From: Ichthyophonus hoferi
Lineage: Eukaryota > Opisthokonta > Ichthyosporea > Ichthyophonida > Ichthyophonidae
Direction: 5' to 3'
DNA: 43,105 nucleotides
NCBI GenBank assembly: GCA_002751075.1
Contig: NAOQ01000107.1
Location: 121,740 to 164,844, forward strand
The notes beneath the pieces were generated by a model. The model saw only the letters and a program-made list of their open reading frames with translations. It was not told the origin of the DNA and did not search any database. How positions within the stretch are numbered: position 1 is the first letter of the stretch; the number at the start of each line of letters is the position of its first letter. Position numbers and translations under genes: made by a program. Positions 22,190 to 34,500 of this stretch are shown in pieces.

Positions 22190-22510
22190 GCCTAGAAATT
22201 TCTCTATTGAACAACCAGCAAATACCTTAGAGAATCTGTTTAAGTGCCACACCACTTTACTTCAACACACAAATTAATCAATCCAGTCAGAGCGTCCCTA
22301 TTAAGTAATAATATCATGCAAAAAAATGTTGAGATTAAGTTTGGCTCCAATTACCTGGACCACAATTTTACTCACATCTGACTCTCAACCAGGGACAGAA
22401 GATGTTAATAAATTAAAGGAGAATAAAGTGAAAATCAAGATAAGTGATGCCAACTTTGAATTATCCTGTAACTACTTAGATAAACATGTACACCACGTTT
22501 AGAAATAAAA
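22190..22510 (+). mobile_element. Copia gag-region scrap
   Basis: A fossil. TTGAACAACCAGCAAATACC and its surroundings match 14920-15170 of Copia-B. An open stretch follows at about 22339-22501 (LAPITWTTILLTSDSQPGTE). No LTR is attached. Old. Confidence 0.5.
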
Positions 22511-24299
22511 ACCTATGCCCAGAACCAGTCTGGGCCCAATTTAGTTACGTTGTTCGAGTTGGTATTTTTAACTAATGGAAGTCCAGTAAAGAAATATTGT
22601 ACAGCATAGACATTGTACAATATTTACTAATCTCACCACATACTAAATGTCTAGTAGGTATCAGTATCTACAACATAAGTTACTATTTTTTAATTAATTT
22701 CACTACATCTCTAAAAAAATGATGTGTCAGAACTGGGGCCTCTGTTGTCATATAAGCTAGTATAGGCATATGTTGTGTGTATTTTACAAGTATTATATGC
22801 GTGTATAGAACTGAACAGGTTGGAAACATTGCATTACTTGGAGTATGGATCTAGCTAATTAGTGGTAATAAGTTTTATGTAAAGTTTCTTACTTTAGTAG
22901 TGCAACGCCTAATAGTACATAATAGTACATACGTTTATTATGTTTACAATTTTATCATCCATACAGAGATACTATCAACTAATATAATAATTTGTTCACA
23001 GTTTAAGCTTAGGAATTTCATTTGATTGTGTGTTAACGGAAATAGATATTTGAAAGCCAATCCAGTTATCCGTTGATAAGATCATTTTGTTTTAATTGGA
23101 AGTCATAGTCACAAGTAATTTGCGTTACTCACAACAAATACTGATTACATAATGTGATCTCCTAATTCTCAACGTTCTTACAATCTTGAAATGCCAACTG
23201 CAAAAAGAATAATGACTTATACATTAAGCTAAGTGCATTATATACAGTAGTTTGTTTGCATATATATTTTATAAAAGTTTGAGCATATTATTAAGTGAAC
23301 AAGTAAACAAGTAGCAGTATTGTTTTAATAATTTTATTATAACTTACTTTATTAGTAAAAAACTAATGGTCAGATTCAGTTTCCCATATTTTCCATTGGT
23401 TTTGATTAAATTTTCCAACCTTGACCCACATCTATTCTAATATCCACTCCATACCATTCCCACTAATCAATTTTTAAGGTTTGAACAGTGAAGAAATTTC
23501 CAAGTATCACAAATACTCTAGCACAACAATCAAGTTTAGAAAAGAGTGAGCTAAGACTCAAATACAGAAAATTGTATTTCATATAACATATTAACTATCA
23601 ATAGATTTATGCTTTTTTGATTATAATACTGTGGTATTATGCCTTGATCCAATATACAATAATTAATCCCAGTGTACAAAGAGTGAAGACCATGTCACTT
23701 TTGATATATGGTACATCATAATTGTTAGAACTAAAGCATTCAGTGCACTTTCATTATTCATTCTTTTATTTAATTATTATTTTTTCATTCATTATTATGG
23801 AGAAAAGACGTTATTTCCTAGTTAAGTTTGATAGGAATTCTTTGTGAATGAAATACGTTCTTATTGGTTTGGAGTTTGCTACAAGGCTGATAATTCAATC
23901 AATTCATAGAAATAGCTCGCACGAAAAACTCACAACTAATCAGATACCATATAGTAATTGATCAAATAGTAATTGAAAATTTTGGATTTAATAAAACAAA
24001 TGTTTGCAGCATTCGAAAACCAACTAGATCTTTAAACAAAAGCTCATTGGTCAGTTCACATTAGTCGGAACGAATAATCAAAACGGATTTTTGAGCAAAA
24101 GAAGCAGTTAATGTAAGGCTTCATACAATAAAGAAAACGGTTGAGTCATATACTATTGCTCAACCATACAGACAATTAATTCTAGTTTGAAAAAATATAT
24201 TTCGGAATTTATATCTATATTTATATATATTCATATCATGTCTAGAATTTTTAAAGAGGGTGCACAAAATAATTAATCTAGATCCTTTACTGAATTAGT
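22511..24299. other. AT-rich DNA, no gene seen
   Basis: Both strands lack open frames with coding character. No clear repeat beyond short AT-rich words. Confidence 0.5.
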
Positions 24300-24540
24300 C
24301 AACTATCGTGTTGCTTTTCTAATATTAACGATACTGTAACAGTTTATCCACAACCACAATTAGATCGTAGTTACCACTTATACAAAGTACCTAGTAAGAA
24401 ATTAAAGACCTCTATAACTCTTGATCTACAGCGTGAGCTTGCGCAGGAATCATTGAAAGCTTTAGTTTGCAGTTGACATATCCCTGATATCAGTTCTAAT
24501 TTTAGTAATAATGCGGTATATAACCTCCATATAAGAGATA
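24300..24540 (+). mobile_element. Copia gag-leader scrap
   Basis: A fossil. PQPQLDRSYHLYKVPSKKL and SITLDLQRELAQESLKALVC match the leader segments at 8750-8960 and 14630-14760. It lies downstream of the scrap at 22190, opposite to element order, so they are separate or rearranged. Old. Confidence 0.55.
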
Positions 24541-24670
24541 TTTAACGGGACATTGTCTAAATTTGTTGTAAGATTGATTCCTATGTAGTTTAGATGTGGT
24601 TAACATTTAAAATACATATTACACCTAATTAAATCCCACTAATTGCTCTTTTGTAATCAAAAAATATTTC

Positions 24671-24814
24671 ATTTTTAATCATTTTAAAAATGTTGTGAAG
24701 AAGTTTTTGTTTCGGTAAAATATGGACCAGCTTTATATATATCCTAGGTCTACATGTTCACTTACTATGATGTGTTGGGCTCTTTATTATTAGCCATTCA
24801 GCACTCATATTTTC
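24671..24814 (+). repeat. 144-bp exact repeat, left edge of gap
   Basis: Identical base for base to 25111-25254 and ends exactly where the Ns begin. Confidence 0.95.
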
Positions 24815-25106
24815 NNNNNNNNNNNNNNNNNNNNNNNNNNNNNNNNNNNNNNNNNNNNNNNNNNNNNNNNNNNNNNNNNNNNNNNNNNNNNNNNNNNNNN
24901 NNNNNNNNNNNNNNNNNNNNNNNNNNNNNNNNNNNNNNNNNNNNNNNNNNNNNNNNNNNNNNNNNNNNNNNNNNNNNNNNNNNNNNNNNNNNNNNNNNNN
25001 NNNNNNNNNNNNNNNNNNNNNNNNNNNNNNNNNNNNNNNNNNNNNNNNNNNNNNNNNNNNNNNNNNNNNNNNNNNNNNNNNNNNNNNNNNNNNNNNNNNN
25101 NNNNNN
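24815..25106. other. Assembly gap (292 Ns)
   Basis: Unresolved bases. The flanks suggest overlapping contig ends rather than missing sequence. Confidence 0.99.
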
Positions 25107-25110
25107 TCAG

Positions 25111-25254
25111 ATTTTTAATCATTTTAAAAATGTTGTGAAGAAGTTTTTGTTTCGGTAAAATATGGACCAGCTTTATATATATCCTAGGTCTACATGTTCA
25201 CTTACTATGATGTGTTGGGCTCTTTATTATTAGCCATTCAGCACTCATATTTTC
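25111..25254 (+). repeat. 144-bp exact repeat, right edge of gap
   Basis: Preceded by TCAG (25107-25110), then identical to 24671-24814. Sequence becomes unique at 25255. Confidence 0.95.
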
Positions 25255-27112
25255 TTACGTGAAAATTCTAATTAGCATAACCAAAAATATATATTTTCAT
25301 CAATATATTATAAAGCATTCTGATCAACGGAATGGTTTTCCTTTCCACTTACATGATACCTTCATTGTCTAATACTTTAATTTGAGTAGTGGGATCTCGT
25401 ATTTCTTCAAATCACTCATCCAATTAGATGAAGCCCAATAAAACTTTGTAAAAGATTGAATTAACATAATAAATTGAATTAATTCACTTCGTATTAGTAC
25501 CACTGACTCGTACAAAATTCGAACATTGTAAAACTTTCTATTAAAAAATGAATTCTTCAATGTGTATATTCTCAAGTGTGTAAATGACGTCATTTCGGGC
25601 AATTCGAATTGATTCAATAAACCATTCGGCCAATTGATGATTGAGCATTGTAAAATATTCCGCCTTAATAATTGCCTAATAAACGTGATATATAATCTAA
25701 ATCAGATCTATTCATTGGTCTATCAGTTTGCGTTCGATTAGCTAGACCTAGGAGCCAATTCGATGTCAACGTATAGGAATGTATTCCTATAGAAATGTTC
25801 AGGAGATTCGATCCAGATAAAATTGGCTCAATATCAAGATATAGAGAGCCCTTCAAATCTTATGCTTTCGGCTTTCTCATAATACACATACTGGTATCAC
25901 ATTTTACAGATTCGCATATTTTATGCTAAATACTAATACTTTTATGCATAAAAGAAGTGCCAATTCTCCTTTTAATTATACAATTCCGTCTCAAATAACA
26001 GTATCATTACAGAGAATAGTGCCTCTTTATAGCAAGGTTATGGGTTCTTAAAATGGGTTCTTAAAAGCCTTGACATACTTATAATAGATTAGGAGTAGAG
26101 CAATTACATTGCTCACATGATATAGTCAAGACGTGCGAGCCCAATATATCACGAGTTTATATAGTGATCTATCGTATAGGTAGTCTGAATATCTAAACTG
26201 TTAAATTAAGACATATTTCATCATTATAGTGCGCATATTTCTCTCCTACAGGTGAAACAGCCCAATCCATTGTGCTACCAAAAATTGTCTATAAATGATT
26301 GTGAGAAGTTCCACTAATAGAAAAGCCAATGTAAAAATAGTTTATATTTACATCTCAGCTGAATGCAGTTATCATACAAGCATATCCTTAGCCAACCGGA
26401 TAAGCATAACGAGGAATATATGTATGATATAACAATAGGGTCACGTTTAAAAATTCTATTAAATAATTTTAATAATTATTTTGCTTATATTATATCAATG
26501 AATATTCTATTCGAGTTAAAAAAGGTACGTGGGAAGGACTAGAAATTCTATACGATAATGGTATAACTATACTACAATTGTTTTTCCGTTGTCTTATGAG
26601 CATACCGATCAATCAGTTATTTCAACCAATGGTAGTGATCCGTAATGTTACTCGCATATTAATCACAAATCTTAGTAGTATTTTCCGAGTTTTAGTAGGC
26701 TTTCATTCCTAATGAAAAAAATCTGAGGGTTTGCAGAATAGAATTTTAACCCTAGATATGAACGACATAATAACTTTATTGGTGCTGCAATAGGCCTGTA
26801 AGGAAACATAGGTATACAGTGCATAGTTACATATCCCCGTATATTTGCATAATAGTAATGAGCATATATTACTTTTATAAGCTCTTACACCCACACTCAA
26901 ATATGATATAAAACAAAACATACACAACCAAACTAAATGTAGCTGTGAAACACCTTAATATAACAGAGGAAATAGGTCTAAAAACTAAAAAATAACATAA
27001 ATTATATTCAATCTCATAGCAATAACAACTTAACCATATTTATAATATCTTTTTGAGGTGGGGTAGCGGCCCATAGACCTATCAATATATTGCGACCAAA
27101 AATATATGGCCA
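25255..27112. other. AT-rich DNA upstream of the RGS gene
   Basis: Only weak minus-strand open frames (25369-25617, 25665-25856) of unknown nature. They show fair complexity (SLYLDIEPILSGSNLLNIS) but no recognised family. A CRE palindrome TGACGTCA lies at 25585-25592. The promoter and any 5' UTR exons of the downstream gene are probably in the right half. Confidence 0.4.
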
Positions 27113-27208
27113 ATGATACTACTAGTAGGTCTATCCCGTGTTTACTCAGGCGTTACGTATGATAAACGCTTGAAGGGAATTTTCCTATATTCTCCTTTGC
27201 ATTGGTAA
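27113..27208 (+). CDS. Upstream ORF overlapping the RGS-gene start (TAATG)
   Basis: 31 codons (MILLVGLSRVYSGVTYDKRL...) ending in TAA at 27206-27208, whose last A is the first base of the proposed ATG at 27208. Such overlaps can allow termination-reinitiation or reduce translation of the main frame. It is only meaningful if 27113-27249 is one transcribed exon, which is not shown. Confidence 0.3.
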   Translation: MILLVGLSRVYSGVTYDKRLKGIFLYSPLHW

Positions 27209-29601
27209 TGACCGTCTTAAAGCGTGGACTGGATGCAGTCAAACTTACGGTAAGCTCATGCTATATTATTTTTCCACCATGTTTTTATATTCTATTACAT
27301 TATATATGTTTACGTATATAAGTACTTCAATTTTCTATTGGTTTTTCAAGTACATATACAACCACATATATTTATTATATACACCCATATCCAACTTCTC
27401 ATGATATTGTACACTTGTGTAGATAGATAGATTGCAGTAGCTGTTATTCTTTTTATTCTGCCTGTGTTAGAAAATATGCCGTTTGAACACTTATCATAGA
27501 TAGAATGGGATAAAAAATAATGGGAAATGAATGAGAAAAAGACAGTAAGAGAACCAAAGATAGAGGGAGCCGATAAAACAAGAGGGTAAAGGAGGGGGAG
27601 AGAGAGAACAACATGTACAGAAATAAAAAGAAGCATAAAGTAGACGGAATAAATGGGAATTGAAGAGACAGAGTCTGTGGTATATATCTACATAGGCATG
27701 TTCGGAGAAGGAGAAAGGGTGTTGTTTAGGCCTTGTGGTTGTATTCGCATGCATGCATATACATACATCAATGGCTAGGTGTAGATTAGACTCGGGTGAG
27801 TCTATATCATTAAGATGTGATGTTTTTTAAAATATCTTATGTATGGCGTTGGAACTTATTCACGATAGTAATATATAGATTGACTATAAGACACGCATAC
27901 ATACATACATACATACATACATACAACCCTATTAGATCATTTAAAAATGTCCTCATGAGGCGGCTGAATAACCACAAGGCTAAGGGAATGTATGAGGTAT
28001 ATATGCAAGTATAGATACTTATACATACATACACACTCATACATACATACATATATATGTATCTCTTGTAATTCTACTATTAGCCGTGAAATAATTGCAA
28101 CTATACTAAAACACCTACTTAGCGCTATCACTATCAACATTTCTTTTCTTATCGCATGGATATTTTTATTATTTTTATACGTACACATCAACCAGTAGGA
28201 TTAGAATGGTGTAATACAAGCATTTCAATACTATGCAATACTTGCTTTAAATATTTAATATATCTACGTTGTTGTTAAAGGACTGGAGCATGTCCTATGT
28301 TTGTATGAATGTAATTTAGATAGTAGTAGTAGTAATAATGTATGGATGTATGTGTGTGCATGCATATGTGGTGCGTTGGGATATATTTTTAGAGATGGGC
28401 ATATAGGGGTAAAGTAGCGGAATGAATCTATTGAACATTTTAACAGCTTAATTTTTTGTTAAAGATAATTGTATAAAATACTAAAAGCACCAATAAAATT
28501 ATGTATTAAAATTAAATAAGAAAACCAATGAGGTGATGATATAATATATGTGTATGTCTATCTACTTTCCAGTTGGACGGTGTGCTTAAAGCGAATTAGA
28601 TAAAAGTATATTTATAAATATAACCCCCAATCACTCAACACCCAGTCCTGTACAGGGTACGGTACTCACCCCATATTGTCCAAGCATACATAGAGGCTAT
28701 ATATAAACATGCAGATTTCACTGTATGATTAGCACCAATCATGAGGAATCTATTTTTTTATCACCAATCACTACTACCAATCACACAGCACTATGGAATG
28801 TGCACTCAACGCCCATTGGCCAGTCCTGCTTGGGGTGTAGAAGGCTGTTCAACCAGTAACATGCCATGGTTCACCGCACCCAAAGAGGAACATCTCCCTA
28901 AACTTTTCTTTGACGAGACAGGAGAGGACGGCTTGTTGGTAAACAACCTATGGTAAGGTCTGGCTATATATATATATATATTTCTAAGGTTATGTTATGT
29001 ATTTTATGTATTTCGTGCAATATTTGTCTGTATATATGTAATTAATTATCAATCAAATAGATTAGTTATACTCTACTTGGATTGATAATGCTACATAGAC
29101 CTCATTGTAGGTCACATTATATATAATGGACTATTGGCTATATTATTATACTATTATACTATTGTACTACCCTATACTCTTTGTTTTTTAGTATATTTTA
29201 TAATACCATGCAACCAGTATTAGTACAGAATGTTATTACTTCGTCTATGCGCATATACTTACATACACATACTTTCCAAACCATTCGACTATAATACACT
29301 CTCATACTCTATGTATGCATGTTGATTGCCTGTATACAGTGTCTATATTTCCAGCTATTTCCCTAGTGGATAAAGTAGAAAATTCATTTTTGGCTCCCCT
29401 CATTAATCTACCATTCCTTTTATTTTATTTTATACATTTTCTTTATAATTAACGGTCATAGTTTTTAAAAAACAAATTACACTGGGTGTCCTTGAACTAT
29501 CATCCCTAGATAGATTTTCTTAGGATATGTGTTGCATAGATGCATACATAGTAAGATACACTACACCTATATATATCTAGACAACTACAAGTACTCAGTA
29601 A

Positions 29602-29638
<37 letters not shown>

Positions 29639-31514
29639 CATATATATACTACAGGTACTTAAGGACACAAGAGGGAGGGTCACATATATTCCAAAAAAAA
29701 CAACTAGATTCCAGTTCGTCTATGATTCATCTGAGAGAAAGACGTATAATGCCCTGTGCTGCAGAGGATGTATTGGCTAAACTCGCCAAGATCAGACCGT
29801 ATGTATTGGGTCAGACAGAGATTAATGAGATTAATGCATAGATGTATGTCTGTGTGCATGTGTGTATTAGTACATACTTGCAAAGGTAGTTTGATATATC
29901 AATGCATACATACGGTTATACATACATACATATATACATATATACATGCATACATTCGCTTATGTATGTATGCTTGTGCCTAAAAGTATAGTTACAGGTA
30001 TTTGTAGTATTGCTTACACTTTTGTCCTATAATTATTTTTTTTTCTTTTCCATCTCTCTCTTTTCTCTCTCCCTTCCCTCTTACCATCTCTTTGTTCTTT
30101 TCAAATAAAGAAGTTGGCTACCCCATTTCCTACAGGTGAAAGAAATAGAACATGAACACAACAGAAGCCTTACCTACGTAGTCATTAAAGGATTTGCCGG
30201 AGGGAGACCACGAGATTTATTTGTATGTCATTCGTTCGTTCATTCCTACTCTCTTTCTTTACACATACTATTATACAAACAAACAAACAACATATACATA
30301 CATACATACATACATACATACGTATCAGCCTACACATAGACATACCAACACGTAAACCAAGAGTTTAGACTAAGTACCATCTAATATGTACGCAACATAT
30401 ATACATCCTAAGACTAATTGGATGAATATCAGGTTGAGCAACGTAATATGCAGCTAGACCAATTCACATCAGGTATCTTTTATACTACTGGTGAAGAAAG
30501 AGGTGGGTAAAATATTTATGGAGATATGGGCAAAATATATCTGAATACATTTATATACTAAGATAATTACCCGGCTAAGTTGACATGGGTTTTATATATT
30601 TATATATATAATATATATAGTTTTATATGATAAGTTTACAAAAAATCTGTAGCCTTTTAAATTGTTGTCATTATATTCGTAGTAATAGACAGTCACTAGC
30701 ATATATATATATTTAAATTTTAAACCTCTGTTTTGATTGGTGCAGTCCTTCCACTTTTTCTTAGCACGGCCTTGGGCATATTTTATCAATATATATCGTA
30801 TGCATTTTAATTTTAATTTTAATTTAATTAATTTTAATTTATTTCTGTCAAGATTTTGCGGAAACGCTACCAAGATGCAGTTGAAGTTGGCCTTAGTATA
30901 GATGATTTTAAATTATTGTTTATAATTGACTAACGCAACAGGATATTACAAAAACACATGTAATTTTAAATTTTTTATCTGTATGATGCCATCAGAACAT
31001 GACATGGTTTGACTTTCTCTCATTCTACAATCATTTACTATATATGATATCTATGAATATATCTTAGAGATAGGAGGGTTCGTTATGGCATTCAAGCCAA
31101 TTTCATATAAATAATTAATGTTTTTTTTTTTTTTTTTGAGGGCATTAAATTTTAATAATTTTATTCCAACTTAATGCTTTTTTATTAACCTAGTTATATG
31201 CTAAAGGACAGTAATGATTGACTGCCCTTATAGTAAATGATTGATAGACACGAAATATAAAAGAGTATTAAAAATTGAAAAGTGAAAATATGCATGATAC
31301 AAGGGGGTTTTATTGACAATCGTGAGGGAGGGTGTCTAGCAGGAGAATTTGTTATGGAAGGCTGTGTGCGGTCCGAACTATGGCTGTCAGGTTATGTTGT
31401 TCGGGCCGACGAGCTTAACCCGAATCGATGTACCGTTATATATCTTCTCCAAGTGAGTTTGATTGACTGTAGAAATGAAATTATATATAAAAATAGACAG
31501 AGAAATAACAAGTA

Positions 31515-31545
<31 letters not shown>

Positions 31546-34500
31546 AATACATTAATATAAATGCATACATATAGTACTTATATGCCAACAGTTTATTAAT
31601 AATTTGAAAGGTACAATGTATATATACATTTATTCATTAACTTATACATACTATTATATCATGCTAGTGTTGTTGAAGATAACGATATGAGCCATAGATG
31701 GGTAGGGAGGGCAAGAAGTAAAGGAGTGGGCTAGAAGGATAATACCTCCTCATACCTTATGAAAAAGATGTCGGCTCATTGCGCTATAACGAATTACCCT
31801 TCCACCCTATAACTATTCTTTTGCCTCTACTAACAATCATTTTATATTTTTATTCTGGTCTCTCTTTCTCTTTCTCCTTCTCTCTCCCTCTCTTTCCCTC
31901 TCACTACTTTTATTTCTACCCTTCCCTCCTTTATAAACAGCATGACTTCAAGCCCGGGGCAGGATGGTTTTATCATTTTCATTGTTATCAAGGAAGCTTA
32001 TTGGCTCTTGAACGAGTGAGTGATTATGATTGAAAAATGTGAAGATCAAAGTATGAATAGATTAATTACTAGATTAGCTGATAAATTAATATAATGACTA
32101 ATTGATTAACAGATAGATAGCCTAACCGAACGGATTAATTGGTGGAATGATTAATTAATGGATAGACGGATCAATCAATTAATTGACTAATTAGTAGATT
32201 ATTTGATAGATTAAATAATTGATTGATATACATACATAACATATATACATACGTACACTGCAGTCTATTCTACCACCTAGTGAATCTACCCCACTTGCAT
32301 CTGATTCCAATATATGGATGGATGTGGACCAACGTTATGACATGATGCAATTGGCTCGTAAACTGAAAGAGAGAAGTAAGGAGGATGTAAGTAAAGAGAG
32401 GCCATTTGATAGTTTTCCCTTTTTGTTATTTACCTACCAACCTATGAAAATGACTATATATATATATACTATTTACTATATACTACCACCCTTATAGAAC
32501 ATATATATATAGATAGCCATAAATAGCCATAGGCATCCACTGGCAGCTGCATTGCATTGTGTTAGATCCCAATAATCCCCTACTCTACCTTAACCTAACC
32601 TGCCTTACCTTGCCCCCCCCCAGTTAGGGTCAGAGTCGCATTTACAATTAGTTACAATGGCAGAAGTAGAAGAGAGAGAGGAGTCTTTTGACTATCCTTT
32701 AGAACAAATACTTAACGACACTATCTGTCGTATGTTTTTTGGACGCTATTTAGACTTGGAATATTGCCGGTAAGTTATATATAAGAGAGAAAGAGAGAGA
32801 AAGTGAGTATACTTGTATATATGAAGAAATATTTTGTGTGTTGTTTTATAGTATATATTAGCGAGAGATGGAAGAGATAGTATGTGGGTGGGTGTACGTG
32901 TACATAAATATGCATAATTACCGTTAGCATAGTTACACACATTACACACACAGGCATGCATGTACAGGGACAGGTCCATATAAGGTTTTGTGGTAAGTAG
33001 TAGCAGTAATAGAATTGGTTGTCTATGTAATAGGATATAATAGTCTGCTATGTGGTTGCTTATTCTGGATATTTATATATGTTTGTGTTGGTATGTATGG
33101 TAATTGTGGTTCCGAAGTTTATAAAAGATAGGATACGTACAAAGGCACAAATATTTGATTGGTTACGGAAGAGTATTGTTATGTTATTGATCAGTATAAT
33201 AGAACACGCAACTTAATATAACTTAATACTTTACAATACAATACACTACAATACATTTATTACATTACATTATATTACAATCCACTACAATTCAATACTA
33301 TACATTATAACACAATTCATTATACTACAATATACAACACAACAACATACAGAGAGAATCTGTCGTTCTGGGAAGCAGTAGAGAACCTGAAACAGAAGTC
33401 CTATGTATATGAAACCCCGTCCTCCCATGACCCCGAGGAACTTAATAGCCGATTGGCTCTCGAGTGAGTTTATCCACCTATATATGGCCTTATTTATCTA
33501 TACGTGTATGGATATATGTGATTATTAGATTATTAAAAGATGTTGGCGGGATGTGGTATATTGTATATATAACTACAGCGCTAAAAAAAACAGGAAAATG
33601 GAAAAAAGTGAATAATAATAATAATATCAATGCAATTTATGGTTTAAGTGTTTAACTTCAAAACACTATATTGGATACAAGTTTGTATATATATATTGCG
33701 TACTTTATTATTATTATTAGAGTATGTTATTGTTAATTCTTACACAAGATTGTTAAACTAAGATTGAATATATATTTTCCTGTTTACGTAACACACCTGC
33801 ACTTATGTGTATGTGTGTGAATTATAATCTGTATAGTTATTATATGTCACTCATTTGGTTGATAACCAGCAACCAACCATTGCAAGCAGAGAATTATATA
33901 TAAACCAATAGGCTTTATTCAGTGTAACTACATAATCCTAATTGGTCAATTAGCTAATTAATTAAGATTATTAATATTAAACTTTATCCAGTTTAACTAG
34001 AGAATAGGCCCCTTGATACAGTCTAAATATAGATATTAAACTCATTGGGTGTAGTAATGTAACCGTGATTTTATTGGCTTATACGTTTGTTTATGCTTAA
34101 TTCACAGTTAGTAGGGCGATATAAGACTAACGACTCATTGCGATTGGAATAGAGTTAGTGAAAGGTTAGATCAGGTGGAATTTTGTCACAGTCATTACTA
34201 ATGATGAGTGGATGCTGAATTTTAATGGGATTGCGTCTTGATTGGGTTTTAAGGTGGATGGAGAAATTGAATTTCGGATTATTGATTGGATGAAATAGCA
34301 ATTAATTAGCGATTAAGCACTGTCTTGGCGACTGATTGGCAGAATCTGCCAATCACTATAATTAATTAGCAATTAATATTTATTAGAAAGAGTAATACCA
34401 CCACATTGCTATTAATTGTTTTTGACTTTTTGGTTGGCTAGCAATTACGCATGACCTAAATCCAGTTACATTTCACTTTTGCATTTAAAATTGTAGCTTT

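Larger units (their letters stand above)
28930..32015 (+). other. First START-like domain (end of exon 2 to exon 7)
   Basis: Family landmarks in order: NNLWYLRTQEGGSHIFQKKQ (strand 1-2), IMPCAAEDVLAKLAKIRPSW (the V..AS.E.V...L.D...R..W helix; Asp after the W is Leu here), VKEIEHEHNRSLTYVVIKGF (V.EID..T.I.Y...K), GGRPRDLFVEQRNMQ (RDFV..R), GCVRSELWLSGYVV (VRAE...SG..I) and CTVIYLLQHDFKPGAGWFYH (VTYV.Q.D.KG). The junction at 29798/30111 was chosen because it restores the R..W segment and uses a strong pyrimidine tract before 30111. Confidence 0.7.

Noticed and set aside
24754-25158. Frames running through the N gap
   Set aside because: They exist only because Ns carry no stops.
27346-27754. 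Hydrophobic minus-strand frames that look like membrane proteins
   Set aside because: They are antisense to a purine-rich tract in an intron, with Phe/Leu/Ser bias from composition.
29529-29780. 83-residue plus-strand frame (RGRVTYIPKKTTRFQFVYDS)
   Set aside because: It overlaps exon 29655-29798, whose correct frame is fixed by phase from exon 2 (WYLRTQEGGSHIF).
30592-30932. GRAKKKWKDC on the minus strand and LRKRYQDAVEVGLSIDDF on the plus strand, both like the tail of LINE reverse transcriptases
   Set aside because: Short, on opposite strands, and inside an intron with no adjoining RT blocks.
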